From positions 186,001 to 250,000 of the forward strand of contig JAGNKU010000004.1 in the NCBI GenBank assembly GCA_017999985.1: 64,000 bases of DNA, in the 5' to 3' direction. The position numbers and the translations under genes are program-made. Numbering within the stretch: position 1 is the stretch's first letter; each line of letters begins with the position of its first letter. Positions 9,220-17,696 of the stretch are shown here, in pieces. This stretch comes from Phycisphaerae bacterium (GTDB lineage: Bacteria; Planctomycetota; Phycisphaerae; UBA1845; Fen-1342). The notes under the pieces are model-generated. The model searched no databases. It saw only the letters and a list, made by a program, of their open reading frames with translations, and was not told the DNA's origin.

Positions 9220-9672
9220 ATGTTCGCGATCCGACACATCCTGCTGCCCACGGATTTCTCGCCACTGGCGCGGCGCGCGGCAACCGTGGCGCGCGTCCTG
9301 GCAGAGACCCACCAGGCGACGCTGCACGTGGTGCACGTGCTGGAACCGGCGGCGCGCGAGCCCGTGCTCGTCCCGGAAGGCGGGGTGGTCTTGCCCCAGG
9401 AGAACCCCAGCGAGACCGCGCAACCGGCGTTGGAGACGTTCGTGCGCGAGGGCCTCGCGGACCTGCGCACGCCCCTGGTCGCCAAGCTGCTGCTGGGCGC
9501 CGCGGACCTGGAGATCACGCGCTACGCCGGCGAGATTCCGGTGGACCTGATCGTCATCGGCACGCACGGGCGTGGTATCATGCGGCGCATTCTGCTCGGA
9601 TCCATCAGCAAGAATGTCCTCGAGCACGCGACGTGCCCGGTGCTGATGGTCCCGCCGGCGGCGGAGACGTAA
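9220..9672 (+). CDS. Universal stress protein (UspA family)
   Basis: A 150-residue single-domain UspA protein. It opens with IRHILLPTDFSPLA and ends with GTHGRGIMRRILLGSISK, which contains the Gly-x2-Gly-x9-Gly-Ser pattern of ATP-binding members, followed by CPVLMVPP. Such proteins bind ATP and are induced under starvation or redox stress. It begins 39 bases after the radical SAM gene and 57 bases before an aminotransferase, all on the plus strand, so the three may share a transcript. Its partner or target cannot be read from sequence. Confidence 0.9.
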   Translation: MFAIRHILLPTDFSPLARRAATVARVLAETHQATLHVVHVLEPAAREPVLVPEGGVVLPQENPSETAQPALETFVREGLADLRTPLVAKLLLGAADLEITRYAGEIPVDLIVIGTHGRGIMRRILLGSISKNVLEHATCPVLMVPPAAET

Positions 9673-9729
9673 GCCCGGCGGCCCCGGGCGAGGTCCACCC
9701 TTGCGCGGGAAACGGCTAGGCGCGGCGGC

Positions 9730-11028
9730 ATGAACACCACGAAACACGTCAGTCTCAATCTCAATGTACGCGGTCTGGGCCTGTCGGCGACGCTGGCCAT
9801 CCAGGCCAAGTGCCGTGAACTCCGGCGCGCGAATCGACGCATTTACGATTTCGGGCTGGGCCAGTCACCCTTCCCGGTGCCCCAGCCGGTGGTGGAGGCG
9901 CTGCGGCTGGCGGCGCCGCAAAAGGACTACCTGCCAGTGCGCGGACTGCCGGCCCTGCGCGAAGCGGTGGCCGAATTCCACCGGCGGAAGGACCAGTTGG
10001 ACACACACCCCGACCGCGTCCTGGTCGGTCCCGGCTCGAAGGAGCTGATGTTCCTCGTGCAACTGGTCTACTATGGTGAAATCCTGCTGACGCCGCCATG
10101 CTGGGTCACGTACTGGCCGCAGGCGCGCATCCTGGGGCGGCGCATCAGCCGGATCCACACGAGCTTCGAAGCCGGCTGGAAGATCAGCGCCGAGCAGTTG
10201 CTCCGTTCGCTCGAGCTGATCCACGACGATCGCCGCCCGCGGCTGCTGGTGCTGAACTACCCGAGCAATCCGACGGGCGGCACCTACACGGCCGATGAGC
10301 TGCGGGAGCTTGCCGAGATCGCGCGGCGCTTCGAGCTGATCGTGCTCTCGGACGAGATTTACGGGCAACTGCACTTCAGCGGCGAGCACGTGTCGATCGC
10401 ACGCTTCTACCCGGAGGGCACGATCGTCAGCTCGGGGCTCTCGAAGTGGTGCGGGGCCGGCGGCTGGCGGCTGGGGACGTTCACGTTTCCCGCGGAGCTC
10501 GACTGGCTGGCCGACGCGATGGCGAGCGTCGCGAGCGAGACGTACACGTCCGTGTGTGCTCCCGTGCAGTTCGCCGCGGTGGAAGCGTTTCGCGGCGGGA
10601 CCGAGATCGAGCGCTACCTGTTCCACGCGCGGCGCATTCTGGCGGCACTGGGGATGCGCTGCGCGGCCACGCTGACCGCCGCCGGCCTGCGCGTCCACCC
10701 GCCGGCGGGTGCGTTTTACCTGTTTCCGGATTTCAGCCCGCTGGCGGAGAGGCTGGCCGCGCGCGGCGTAACCGACGGCAAGACCCTCTGCGATCGTCTG
10801 CTGGACGAGGCCGGGGTCGCGGCCCTGCCGGGCGTCGCTTTCGGCCGGTCACGCGGCGAGTTGACCGCCCGCCTGGCCTACGTCGATTTTGATGGGGCCG
10901 CAGCGCTGGCGCTGGCCGAGGGGTATCCGCCGGACCAACCGCTGCCCGAAAGCCTTATTCAGCAAGTGGGCGAGAACGTGCTGGCGGGGGTGGAGTGTCT
11001 GGCCGCGTGGGTCGGGCAGGCGCGCTGA
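9730..11028 (+). CDS. Class I/II pyridoxal-phosphate aminotransferase
   Basis: A 432-residue fold-type I aminotransferase. Visible are YLPVRGLPALREAVA near the N-terminus, VLNYPSNPTGGTY with the PLP/substrate-binding Asn, LSDEIYGQL with the PLP-binding Asp-x-x-Tyr, and SSGLSKWCGAGGWRLG with the Schiff-base lysine and a phosphate-binding arginine. This is the aspartate/aromatic aminotransferase (subgroup I) pattern. The substrate is not determinable; a Cys-Gly in place of the usual Ala or Met after the lysine is slightly unusual. It is convergent with the Rrf2 gene, only 12 bases away. Confidence 0.9.
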   Translation: MNTTKHVSLNLNVRGLGLSATLAIQAKCRELRRANRRIYDFGLGQSPFPVPQPVVEALRLAAPQKDYLPVRGLPALREAVAEFHRRKDQLDTHPDRVLVGPGSKELMFLVQLVYYGEILLTPPCWVTYWPQARILGRRISRIHTSFEAGWKISAEQLLRSLELIHDDRRPRLLVLNYPSNPTGGTYTADELRELAEIARRFELIVLSDEIYGQLHFSGEHVSIARFYPEGTIVSSGLSKWCGAGGWRLGTFTFPAELDWLADAMASVASETYTSVCAPVQFAAVEAFRGGTEIERYLFHARRILAALGMRCAATLTAAGLRVHPPAGAFYLFPDFSPLAERLAARGVTDGKTLCDRLLDEAGVAALPGVAFGRSRGELTARLAYVDFDGAAALALAEGYPPDQPLPESLIQQVGENVLAGVECLAAWVGQAR

Positions 11029-11040
11029 CGACCGGTGCGG

Positions 11041-11448
11041 TCAACCCTGGTGATTGGTGCAGTTGGCGATCACGGTGCCGGCGAGGCGGGACTTGGCGTA
11101 TTCGGCGACTTCCTGGCAAGTCTGCTCCAGACGGGCACGGGCCGTTTCCTTGCTCGCGGCGACGTTGCGCAACAGCAGGTCGCCGTTGATCGGCCCTTCG
11201 ATCGCCTCGACGATCTCGAGCAGTGAGATCTCCTGGGGCGGCTTGCGGAGCACAAAACCGCCGGCCGGCCCGCGTTCGCTGCTGAGAATCTGCGCCCGCA
11301 CGAGCTGCTGCAGAATCTTCAGCAGGTGTCCCGGCGGGATCCCGCACGCCTCGGCGATATCCCGCCCCTGAATGGGCGCCCCCGTGGCGTTCTCCGCCAA
11401 GTGCGTGGTAGCAAACACCGCGTAAGCTGCTGCCCGGCCAAGTCGCAT
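11041..11448 (-). CDS. Rrf2-family transcriptional regulator
   Basis: A 135-residue Rrf2 protein. The winged helix-turn-helix is in the first 80 residues: YAVFATTHLAEN, then ISEACG-like IAEACGIPPGHLLKILQQL, then the wing GPAGGFVLRKPP. Members such as IscR, NsrR and RsrR sense Fe-S status, NO or redox through three closely spaced cysteines. Here only single cysteines occur, near residues 35, 110 and 131, without that triad, so cluster binding in the IscR manner is doubtful. It lies about 9.6 kb from the suf genes, so a link to them is not shown. Confidence 0.87.
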   Translation of the reverse strand: MRLGRAAAYAVFATTHLAENATGAPIQGRDIAEACGIPPGHLLKILQQLVRAQILSSERGPAGGFVLRKPPQEISLLEIVEAIEGPINGDLLLRNVAASKETARARLEQTCQEVAEYAKSRLAGTVIANCTNHQG

Positions 11449-11853
11449 AGTTCACCTCGTCGGCGCACCCGGAACCAATCGGGACCGGGACTCTCGGGCT
11501 CGCGAAACGCGGGAGCCGGCCGGCTGCCTGTCCGAGCCATGCTCACCCACCTCCCGAGCGCGCCCGGCCCGTGCGCGTCATTGAGCCGCACCAGGCCGGG
11601 CGCCATCTGACCATGAAGGACGCCGCCGGCCCAGTCGGGGGCGTGAGCGTCCGTGAACGGGGCGAGGCCCGAATTCCTCTGACTCCAACTGGAAGTATAG
11701 CGCCCGGAACTTCTTCGGCCAGTTTTCGCGCCGCAGCCCTGGCGGGGACGCCTCGGGCCCCGCGGCGGACACCGCAGCGGGCACGCATGCGAATGGAGCG
11801 GGTGGCGACCGCGACCTGAGACCAGCGTGCCGACCCCATCGCCGGGCGCGGGC
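11449..11853. other. Intergenic region, no gene recognised
   Basis: About 400 bases between the Rrf2 start and the end of the GH4 gene, both on the minus strand. It should include the Rrf2 promoter, but no clear promoter elements stand out. Frames here look like random high-GC sequence. Confidence 0.5.
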
Positions 11854-13161
11854 TCAGTGCAGTTCGGGAATAAAGGCGCGCTCCGCTGTAAGCAGCTCCT
11901 CGGCCATCCGCTGGATCTCGGCCGGCGCGCAGACCGCCGCGGTAAGCGGGTCGAGCAGCAACGCGTGAATCGCCGCTGCCTTGCTGCCCTCGACGACCGC
12001 GGTCGCCGCGAGATCAAACATCGCCATGTTCGCCCGGCAGAGGGCGGCCAGTTGTGGTGGCAGCGGACCGAAGCGCGTCGGGTGGATTCCGGTACGATCG
12101 ACGACGCAGGCAACCTCGACGCAGCCGTCCGCGGGCAGATTCGCGATGAGGCCGCGGTTCAGGACGTTCCCGTGGATGACGAACGGCACGTGCGTCTCGC
12201 GCGCGGCGATGATGTACGACGCGTACTCCAGGCTGCGCTCGGTCTTCAGTTCCTCCTCGCCGGCGAGGAGCCGCTGCCGGGCGGCATCGCACTCCTGCCG
12301 CCAGCGGGGCCAGTTGTCGGCGTAGAAGCTCTCCTGCCCCAGATAGCCCGACCGGCAGTACTGGCCGATGAGGTCGCGCCGCTTGCGATAGTACGGCACG
12401 TACTCGGAGAAGTGGCCGCTGGACTCGGTGACGAACGCGCCGAAGTGCAGCATCGTGTCAAATCGCACCGGGTCGCGCTCCCAGAGCTGTGGATCATCCT
12501 GCACGCGGCGGCACAGCGCCGGATAGAGGTCCACGCCGCGATGCCGCAGTGTCGTGAACCACGACATGTGGTTGATCCCACCGCACGCCCATTCCAACTC
12601 GTCGTACGGGACCTGCACATAGTCAGCGAGCTGCCGGCTGCTGCCCTGCACTGAGTGACACAGCCCGACCACGCGCTGCGCGGAGGCCCGCGCCGCAACC
12701 AGACACATGATGCTCATCGGGTTCGTGTAGTTGAGCACCCACGCGGTGGGGCAGAGTTCGCTGCAATCACGCAGCACGTTCAGCCAGACCGGCCCGGTCC
12801 GCAGCGCCTTCATCAATCCCCCGGGGCCGATCGTGTCGCCGATGCACTGCGACACGCCGTACTTCAGCGGGATGTCGTTGTCCCAGCGCACCGTCTCGAC
12901 GCCGGACACCTCGATGCAGTTGATCACGTAGTCCGCGCCGCCCAAGGCGCTGCGGCGGTCGGTCGTGGCGGAGACGTGCCAGCGCCCGCCGCCGACGCGC
13001 TCCGCGATGCGCTGCACGAGCCGGAAGGCCGGGTCCAGCCGGGCGGCGTCGATATCGACCAGCCGGAACTCACCGCCGTCGATCCCGGGCGCGAGCATGA
13101 CATCGGTGCATAACGGGCGGGTGAACCCGCTGCCGGCCCCCAGGAAACAGATGTTCGGCAT
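11854..13161 (-). CDS. Glycoside hydrolase family 4 (alpha-galactosidase/galacturonidase-like)
   Basis: A 435-residue GH4 enzyme, a family that cleaves glycosidic bonds through an NAD+-dependent oxidation with a divalent metal. The N-terminal nucleotide loop is LGAGSGFTRP. NYTNPMSIMC, VGLCHSVQG (the metal-ligand cysteine with its neighbouring histidine) and GGINHMSW match the MelA-type branch rather than the 6-phospho-glucosidases. The ATG at 13161 was preferred over a GTG at 13176 because GGAG sits eight bases upstream of it. No sugar transporter is adjacent, so the true substrate is unknown. The cytoplasmic location fits the lack of a signal peptide. Confidence 0.9.
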   Translation of the reverse strand: MPNICFLGAGSGFTRPLCTDVMLAPGIDGGEFRLVDIDAARLDPAFRLVQRIAERVGGGRWHVSATTDRRSALGGADYVINCIEVSGVETVRWDNDIPLKYGVSQCIGDTIGPGGLMKALRTGPVWLNVLRDCSELCPTAWVLNYTNPMSIMCLVAARASAQRVVGLCHSVQGSSRQLADYVQVPYDELEWACGGINHMSWFTTLRHRGVDLYPALCRRVQDDPQLWERDPVRFDTMLHFGAFVTESSGHFSEYVPYYRKRRDLIGQYCRSGYLGQESFYADNWPRWRQECDAARQRLLAGEEELKTERSLEYASYIIAARETHVPFVIHGNVLNRGLIANLPADGCVEVACVVDRTGIHPTRFGPLPPQLAALCRANMAMFDLAATAVVEGSKAAAIHALLLDPLTAAVCAPAEIQRMAEELLTAERAFIPELH

Positions 13162-13285
13162 GCTTTGCTCCAGCACAGCTTGAACGCAGGTAGCAGTCTA
13201 CGGCACTCGTCCCAGTGAAGCGAGCTGGGGCCGCGAGCGCCATTTCCGAGGCGCTTCGGCCGACCGCGGCGGTACAATTCGCGGC

Positions 13286-13819
13286 ATGGCGGGTGACGAG
13301 TCTGCGCACGCCCCGAGGGTGGCCTGCGATGCCATGTGCGGCGGGCTGGCGCGCTGGCTGCGCGTACTCGGCGTCGACAGCAGCTACACGCCGGGGATCG
13401 ATGACGGCGACCTCGTCGCCCACGCCCTGGCCGAGCACCGCATCGTGCTGTCCTCCGACGGGAAGCTCTTTGAGCGGCGGGTGTTTGCGACCGGCGCGCT
13501 GCGCGGGGTTCGCCTGCCGGTCGGGCTCAAGCTGCTCGACCAGGTGCGGTTTGTCGTCCGTGAGTTGCAGATCCAGCCTGAATTCCCCCGCTGCACGCTG
13601 TGCAATGGCGAGCTGGACGCCATCGGTCGAGAGGAGGTGGCGGACGTCGTCCCGGCCCGGAGCCTGATCTGGACAACGGAGTTCTACCGCTGCCGCGCCT
13701 GCCGACACGTGTTCTGGGAAGGCACGCATTGGCGCCGCATCCGGGCCGTGCGGGACCGGATCGCTGGCGACGGAAGGAGCTTGACGTCCGAGGCCGCCTC
13801 CAGCGACAATAGCCTATAG
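13286..13819 (+). CDS. Mut7-C RNase-domain protein with zinc ribbon
   Basis: A 177-residue protein of the Mut7-C family, a PIN-like putative RNase domain joined to a C4 zinc ribbon. The N-terminus shows CDAMCGGLARWLRVLG and then LSSDGKLFERR, where acidic residues of a PIN-like active site would lie. The zinc ribbon is formed by CTLC (about residues 102-105) and CRAC (about 134-137). These proteins are thought to act on RNA, from their relation to the exonuclease Mut-7; the bacterial role is not established. It is followed 21 bases later by a DNA methyltransferase in the same direction. Confidence 0.84.
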   Translation: MAGDESAHAPRVACDAMCGGLARWLRVLGVDSSYTPGIDDGDLVAHALAEHRIVLSSDGKLFERRVFATGALRGVRLPVGLKLLDQVRFVVRELQIQPEFPRCTLCNGELDAIGREEVADVVPARSLIWTTEFYRCRACRHVFWEGTHWRRIRAVRDRIAGDGRSLTSEAASSDNSL

Positions 13820-13840
13820 CACAACAGGAAGGGTCTATGT

Positions 13841-14938
13841 ATGAATCTGGATACCATATATTGTGGTGACTCAATCAAGCTGCTCAACGGTTGGCCGGAG
13901 GGCAGCGTGGATCTCGTCTTCGCCGACCCGCCGTTCAACATTGGCTACGTTTACGACAATTACACGGACGACATGCCCAACGCGGAGTACGTGGAGTGGT
14001 CGCGGCAGTGGATGGCGGCGTGCCAGCGCATTCTGAAGGCAGACGGATCGGTTTATATTGCGATCGGCGACGACTTCGCGGCCGAGATTCGTGTGCTGGG
14101 CCGGCAACTCGGGCTGCACCTGCGCAACTGGATCATCTGGCACTACACGTTCGGCCAGAATGCCCGGACGAAGTTCAGCCGGGCGCACACACACATCTTC
14201 TACTTCACGAAGGACGCCAAGCAGTTCACGTTTAACGACCGTCTGCTGCGCTTCCCCAGCGCCCGGCACACGGAGTACCAGGATTTGCGGGCCGATCCGC
14301 TAGGTCGGCTGCCCGACGATGTCTGGGACGAGTTCCCGCGCGTCTGCGGCACGTTCAAGGAACGCGCCGGGTTCCACGGCTGCCAGATGCCCGAGGCCCT
14401 GCTCATGCGGATCGTGATGGCCAGCAGCCGGCCCGGCGAGATCGTCCTCGACCCCTTCAACGGTAGCGGCACGACCGCCGCGGCCGCGAAACGCCTGGGC
14501 CGGCGGTACGTCGGCATCGACCTCTCGCCCGAGTATGTGAAGCATTCGCAGGCGCGACTGGCCGCCGTGATTGACGAGAGCGTCGCGCGGCCGCACGACG
14601 GGCAGTGGCCGCCGCTGCATACCGAGTTCCTGCTCCAGCTTTACCGCGAGACCAAAGTCAGCCTGGCCAACCTGCTGCCCAACGAGGTGGCCCTGCGCGT
14701 GATCGCCGCCGGCTTGAGCGAGCGCGCGGGCGTGCAGTACGCGGTCGCGGATGTGCGGGCGGAGTTCGAGCGGCTGGCCGGTACAAAGGTCATGCCCAAG
14801 CTGCCGAACGACACCCCATTCGTGGCCCGCAACCACGTGACCACGGAGGGGAAGCGCTACGACCGCAAGATCGGCCGCGTCCGGAACCGCCGGAAGTCTA
14901 CAAGAACCGACAACGGTCAATTCCTGCTGGCGATGTAG
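13841..14938 (+). CDS. DNA (adenine-N6 or cytosine-N4) methyltransferase, orphan
   Basis: A 365-residue SAM-dependent DNA methyltransferase. The catalytic motif [11 protein letters not shown] is at about residues 28-36, and the SAM-binding motif [13 protein letters not shown] at about 205-217. Motif IV before motif I defines the beta group of amino-methyltransferases. The methylase domain ends near residue 245. About 110 further residues, including a basic end ([13 protein letters not shown]), are not part of the core. No restriction endonuclease or specificity gene is adjacent, so it looks like a solitary methylase. The DPPF form is found in both N6-adenine and N4-cytosine enzymes; the target sequence is unknown. 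Confidence 0.88.
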   Translation: MNLDTIYCGDSIKLLNGWPEGSVDLVFADPPFNIGYVYDNYTDDMPNAEYVEWSRQWMAACQRILKADGSVYIAIGDDFAAEIRVLGRQLGLHLRNWIIWHYTFGQNARTKFSRAHTHIFYFTKDAKQFTFNDRLLRFPSARHTEYQDLRADPLGRLPDDVWDEFPRVCGTFKERAGFHGCQMPEALLMRIVMASSRPGEIVLDPFNGSGTTAAAAKRLGRRYVGIDLSPEYVKHSQARLAAVIDESVARPHDGQWPPLHTEFLLQLYRETKVSLANLLPNEVALRVIAAGLSERAGVQYAVADVRAEFERLAGTKVMPKLPNDTPFVARNHVTTEGKRYDRKIGRVRNRRKSTRTDNGQFLLAM

Positions 14939-14987
14939 CGTTGGCGGCCTCCAGCCGGAATAATGGTGCGCCAACGGAGGTCGGCTC

Positions 14988-16124
14988 ATGGCAGACTACG
15001 ACGACTATGATGCGAACGGCTTGAACGGGGGCCGGTTGGCGGCGGCGGCGATGGCCGTCGGCGGCGGCCTGTGCGCCGTCATCACGACGCTCTGGTCGCT
15101 GGCGCGCTTCTGGGAACTGAGCCGCCAGGCACAACCGCTCCCCGCGCTGTCCGAGTTCCTGGGCACGGCGGCCCTGTTGCTGGTGGGTTGGGCGCTGGGG
15201 CTGCTCTTGTGGGGCGGCGCCGAGTTGCTCCGGCGGCTGGAGGCGCTCCGCGAGGCGTTGCGCACGACAACCCGCGGCAGCGCGAATGCGGGCCTCGCGG
15301 ACAGTCTGCTGCGGGGCCGGGCGGCCGACGCGCACAGCGAGCAGCAGGCCCACATGCTCGAGGAGCTTGTGCACCTGACGCGCGAGCTGCGCGACATCGA
15401 GCTGCTGAGCGAGTCCGAGCGCGCCGCGCGCCTGGCGCATGAGTCCGCGGAGCTCGTCCGGCAACTGGAACACGACGTGCCCGTGCTGCTGCGCGAGCAC
15501 AATCTCCACGAGGCGCAGCAGCGCCTGCAACGTGCTCGCCGCCGTTTCCCGTCGCTGCCCAACTGGGACGCGCTGGAGAAGCAGATCGAGCAGGCGCGGG
15601 CCAAGTTCGAATCGCACGACCTCAACGTGGCGACGCGCGAGGTCGAGGACCTGGCGGCGCTGGGGGCCTGGGACCGCGCCGTCGAAATCGTCCGCACGTT
15701 GCGCCAGCGACACCCCACGTCGGAAAAGGTGGCCGAATTGACGAAACGCATCGCCATCGCCCGCGACAAGGCCACCGCGGAGGAGCGGGCCCGCCTCATG
15801 TCGCAGGCCCAGGCCGCGAGCAGCCGCCGCGACTGGTCGGAGGCGCTGCGCCTGGTGGAGGCGCTGCTGGCGCGGTTCCCCGGCTCGGCCGAAGCGCAGG
15901 AACTCCGCACCCAGCTCCCGACGCTGAAAACCAACGCCGAGATTCAGAAGCGGCAGGAGATGGAGAACGCGATTCGCGACCTGGTGCGGCAACAGCACTT
16001 CACCGAGGCCCTGCGGATCGCCCACGAGCTGGTGAACAGCTATCCGGACTCGCCGCAGGCCCACGCCTTGCGTGAACAAATTCCCCGCCTGGAGCAACGC
16101 GCTGCCGAACTTGCGCGCCCATAG
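14988..16124 (+). CDS. Membrane-anchored coiled-coil/TPR-like protein
   Basis: A 378-residue protein that starts with two hydrophobic segments (about residues 17-38 and 58-77), followed by a long acidic/basic helical region. The second half contains helix pairs of about 34 residues, such as ALGAWDRAVEIVRTLRQRHP and RRDWSEALRLVEALLARFP, which resemble tetratricopeptide repeats and suggest protein-protein contacts on the cytoplasmic side. No enzymatic motif is visible. The ATG at 14988 is preceded by GGAGGTCGG-like sequence. It is followed 41 bases later by the MBOAT gene in the same direction, so a joint role at the membrane is possible but unproven. Confidence 0.75.
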   Translation: MADYDDYDANGLNGGRLAAAAMAVGGGLCAVITTLWSLARFWELSRQAQPLPALSEFLGTAALLLVGWALGLLLWGGAELLRRLEALREALRTTTRGSANAGLADSLLRGRAADAHSEQQAHMLEELVHLTRELRDIELLSESERAARLAHESAELVRQLEHDVPVLLREHNLHEAQQRLQRARRRFPSLPNWDALEKQIEQARAKFESHDLNVATREVEDLAALGAWDRAVEIVRTLRQRHPTSEKVAELTKRIAIARDKATAEERARLMSQAQAASSRRDWSEALRLVEALLARFPGSAEAQELRTQLPTLKTNAEIQKRQEMENAIRDLVRQQHFTEALRIAHELVNSYPDSPQAHALREQIPRLEQRAAELARP

Positions 16125-16165
16125 CGCCCGCGCCGCGCGGCCGCTAGCACGTGTTGGTATCGCGG

Positions 16166-17659
16166 ATGACGATGGCCGTACTCGCCAGCCTGGCCGACAT
16201 ACTCCGGTCGTGCGGCCAATACCTGGCCGAGCCCGTTCTGCGCACCCCCTGGACGGACTGGCGCGGCTTCTGGCTTGAGAAAATCCTCGACGACCGCTTC
16301 GTCGTGGTTTACTTCCTGCCGCTCGTGCCGCTGCTCCTGCTGCTGCCCCGGCAGCGCCTGCGGCTCGGCATCGTTCTGACCGGACTGGTCTTCGCGGTCT
16401 ATCTCTTTGGCGCGCTGTACGCCGCCCTGTGGCTGCTGACCTGCATCGCGTTCTACTGGCTCGCCGAGCGTTTCGCGATTGAGTGCCGGCGTACGGACGT
16501 GCTGCCGATCGGCCCGCCGCTGGCCGCCATCACGATCGTGGGCGGCTGGTACATCGTGACGATGGTCCTGCACAAGCTCAGCCTGCCGACACCGCTGAAC
16601 GACTGGCTGTTCGCGCACGCCCGGTGGATCTTCCCGCTAGGGACGCGCGGACTGCCGTGGGAGCCGTTCCTGCTGCGCCTGCACGAATCCACCGCCAGCG
16701 GCCAGCCGGCCCAGCTCGTGTACGCCATGTTCTGGAACGCCCACAACATCGGGACGGCGTATCTCGCGGCGCGCCTGCTGCACTATTTCTCCGACCTCAG
16801 GCACGAGCGCATCCCCGCGGCGCGGCGGACACTGCTCAACTTCCTGGCGTACGTCTGCTACGCGCCGACGTGGATCCAGGGGCCGATCGAGCGCTATGGC
16901 GTGTTCCAGGATGAGCTCGACACCTGTCATGCCCGCCGCACGTGGCGCAACGTCCCCCCCGCCCTGACCCGCATCGGCTGGGGCGTGCTCAAGAGCCTGA
17001 TTGTCACCTGGTATTTCCACCCGCTGTTCTGGCACGTGTATGGCCTGGGCCACGTCAACACGTACTACCAGCATCCGGAGCAGATCGCGAGTTTCGCGCT
17101 CCTGTACTTTGGCGTGTTCCTGCAGATCTTCGGGCTGTATCTCGAGTTCAGCGGGTACTGCGACGTTTCCGCCGGCGTGGCCCGCCTGCTCGGCTATCGC
17201 CAGATCGAGAACTTCAACTGGCCCTGGTTCGCGACCAGCATGCGCGACTTCTGGCGGCGCTGGCACATCAGCCTGTCCGCGCTGCTGCGCGACTACCTCT
17301 ACATCCCGTTCGGCGGCAATCGCCGGCACACTACGCTGAACCTGTGCCTGACCTTCTTCATCATCGGGCTGTGGCACAAGCTGGTGCCGCAGGTCGGGAT
17401 CTGGGGGATTGTGATGGGACTGATGGTCGCGGCCAGTCAGCACTGGGCACGCTGGACGAAGCGGCTCGAAGCGGAGCCCGCGCGACCGCTGGCGCGCCTC
17501 CGGCGCGGCTGGCTGAAGCTCCAGCCGCTGCCGTGGTTGACCGACTGGCTGATTACGCAGCACCTGTTCGTGTTTTCGCTGCTGATCTTCTTCGGCGGCG
17601 CGGGGGCCCTCAACGTCGTGCGCGAGATCTTGCGGCGCGTCTGGCAGTGGCTGGTGTAA
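16166..17659 (+). CDS. MBOAT-family membrane O-acyltransferase
   Basis: A polytopic membrane protein of about 497 residues, in the MBOAT family (AlgI/DltB type), which transfers acyl groups onto polysaccharides or lipids across the membrane. The conserved core is SMRDFWRRWHISLSALLRDY with the first invariant histidine, IPFGGNRR, and then IIGLWHK with the second histidine. About ten hydrophobic segments are spread over the length. The acylated polymer is unknown and no alginate or teichoic acid genes are nearby. The start is uncertain: GTG 16151, ATG 16166 and ATG 16172 are all in frame and none has a strong ribosome site. Confidence 0.87.
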   Translation: MTMAVLASLADILRSCGQYLAEPVLRTPWTDWRGFWLEKILDDRFVVVYFLPLVPLLLLLPRQRLRLGIVLTGLVFAVYLFGALYAALWLLTCIAFYWLAERFAIECRRTDVLPIGPPLAAITIVGGWYIVTMVLHKLSLPTPLNDWLFAHARWIFPLGTRGLPWEPFLLRLHESTASGQPAQLVYAMFWNAHNIGTAYLAARLLHYFSDLRHERIPAARRTLLNFLAYVCYAPTWIQGPIERYGVFQDELDTCHARRTWRNVPPALTRIGWGVLKSLIVTWYFHPLFWHVYGLGHVNTYYQHPEQIASFALLYFGVFLQIFGLYLEFSGYCDVSAGVARLLGYRQIENFNWPWFATSMRDFWRRWHISLSALLRDYLYIPFGGNRRHTTLNLCLTFFIIGLWHKLVPQVGIWGIVMGLMVAASQHWARWTKRLEAEPARPLARLRRGWLKLQPLPWLTDWLITQHLFVFSLLIFFGGAGALNVVREILRRVWQWLV

Positions 17660-17696
17660 GCCGGCCGCGCGACGTGCGAGCCGCGCGGGCGCGGGC

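Noticed and set aside
11041-11448. Calling the Rrf2 regulator IscR
   Set aside because: The three closely spaced cysteines of IscR are missing, and the gene is not beside the suf cluster.
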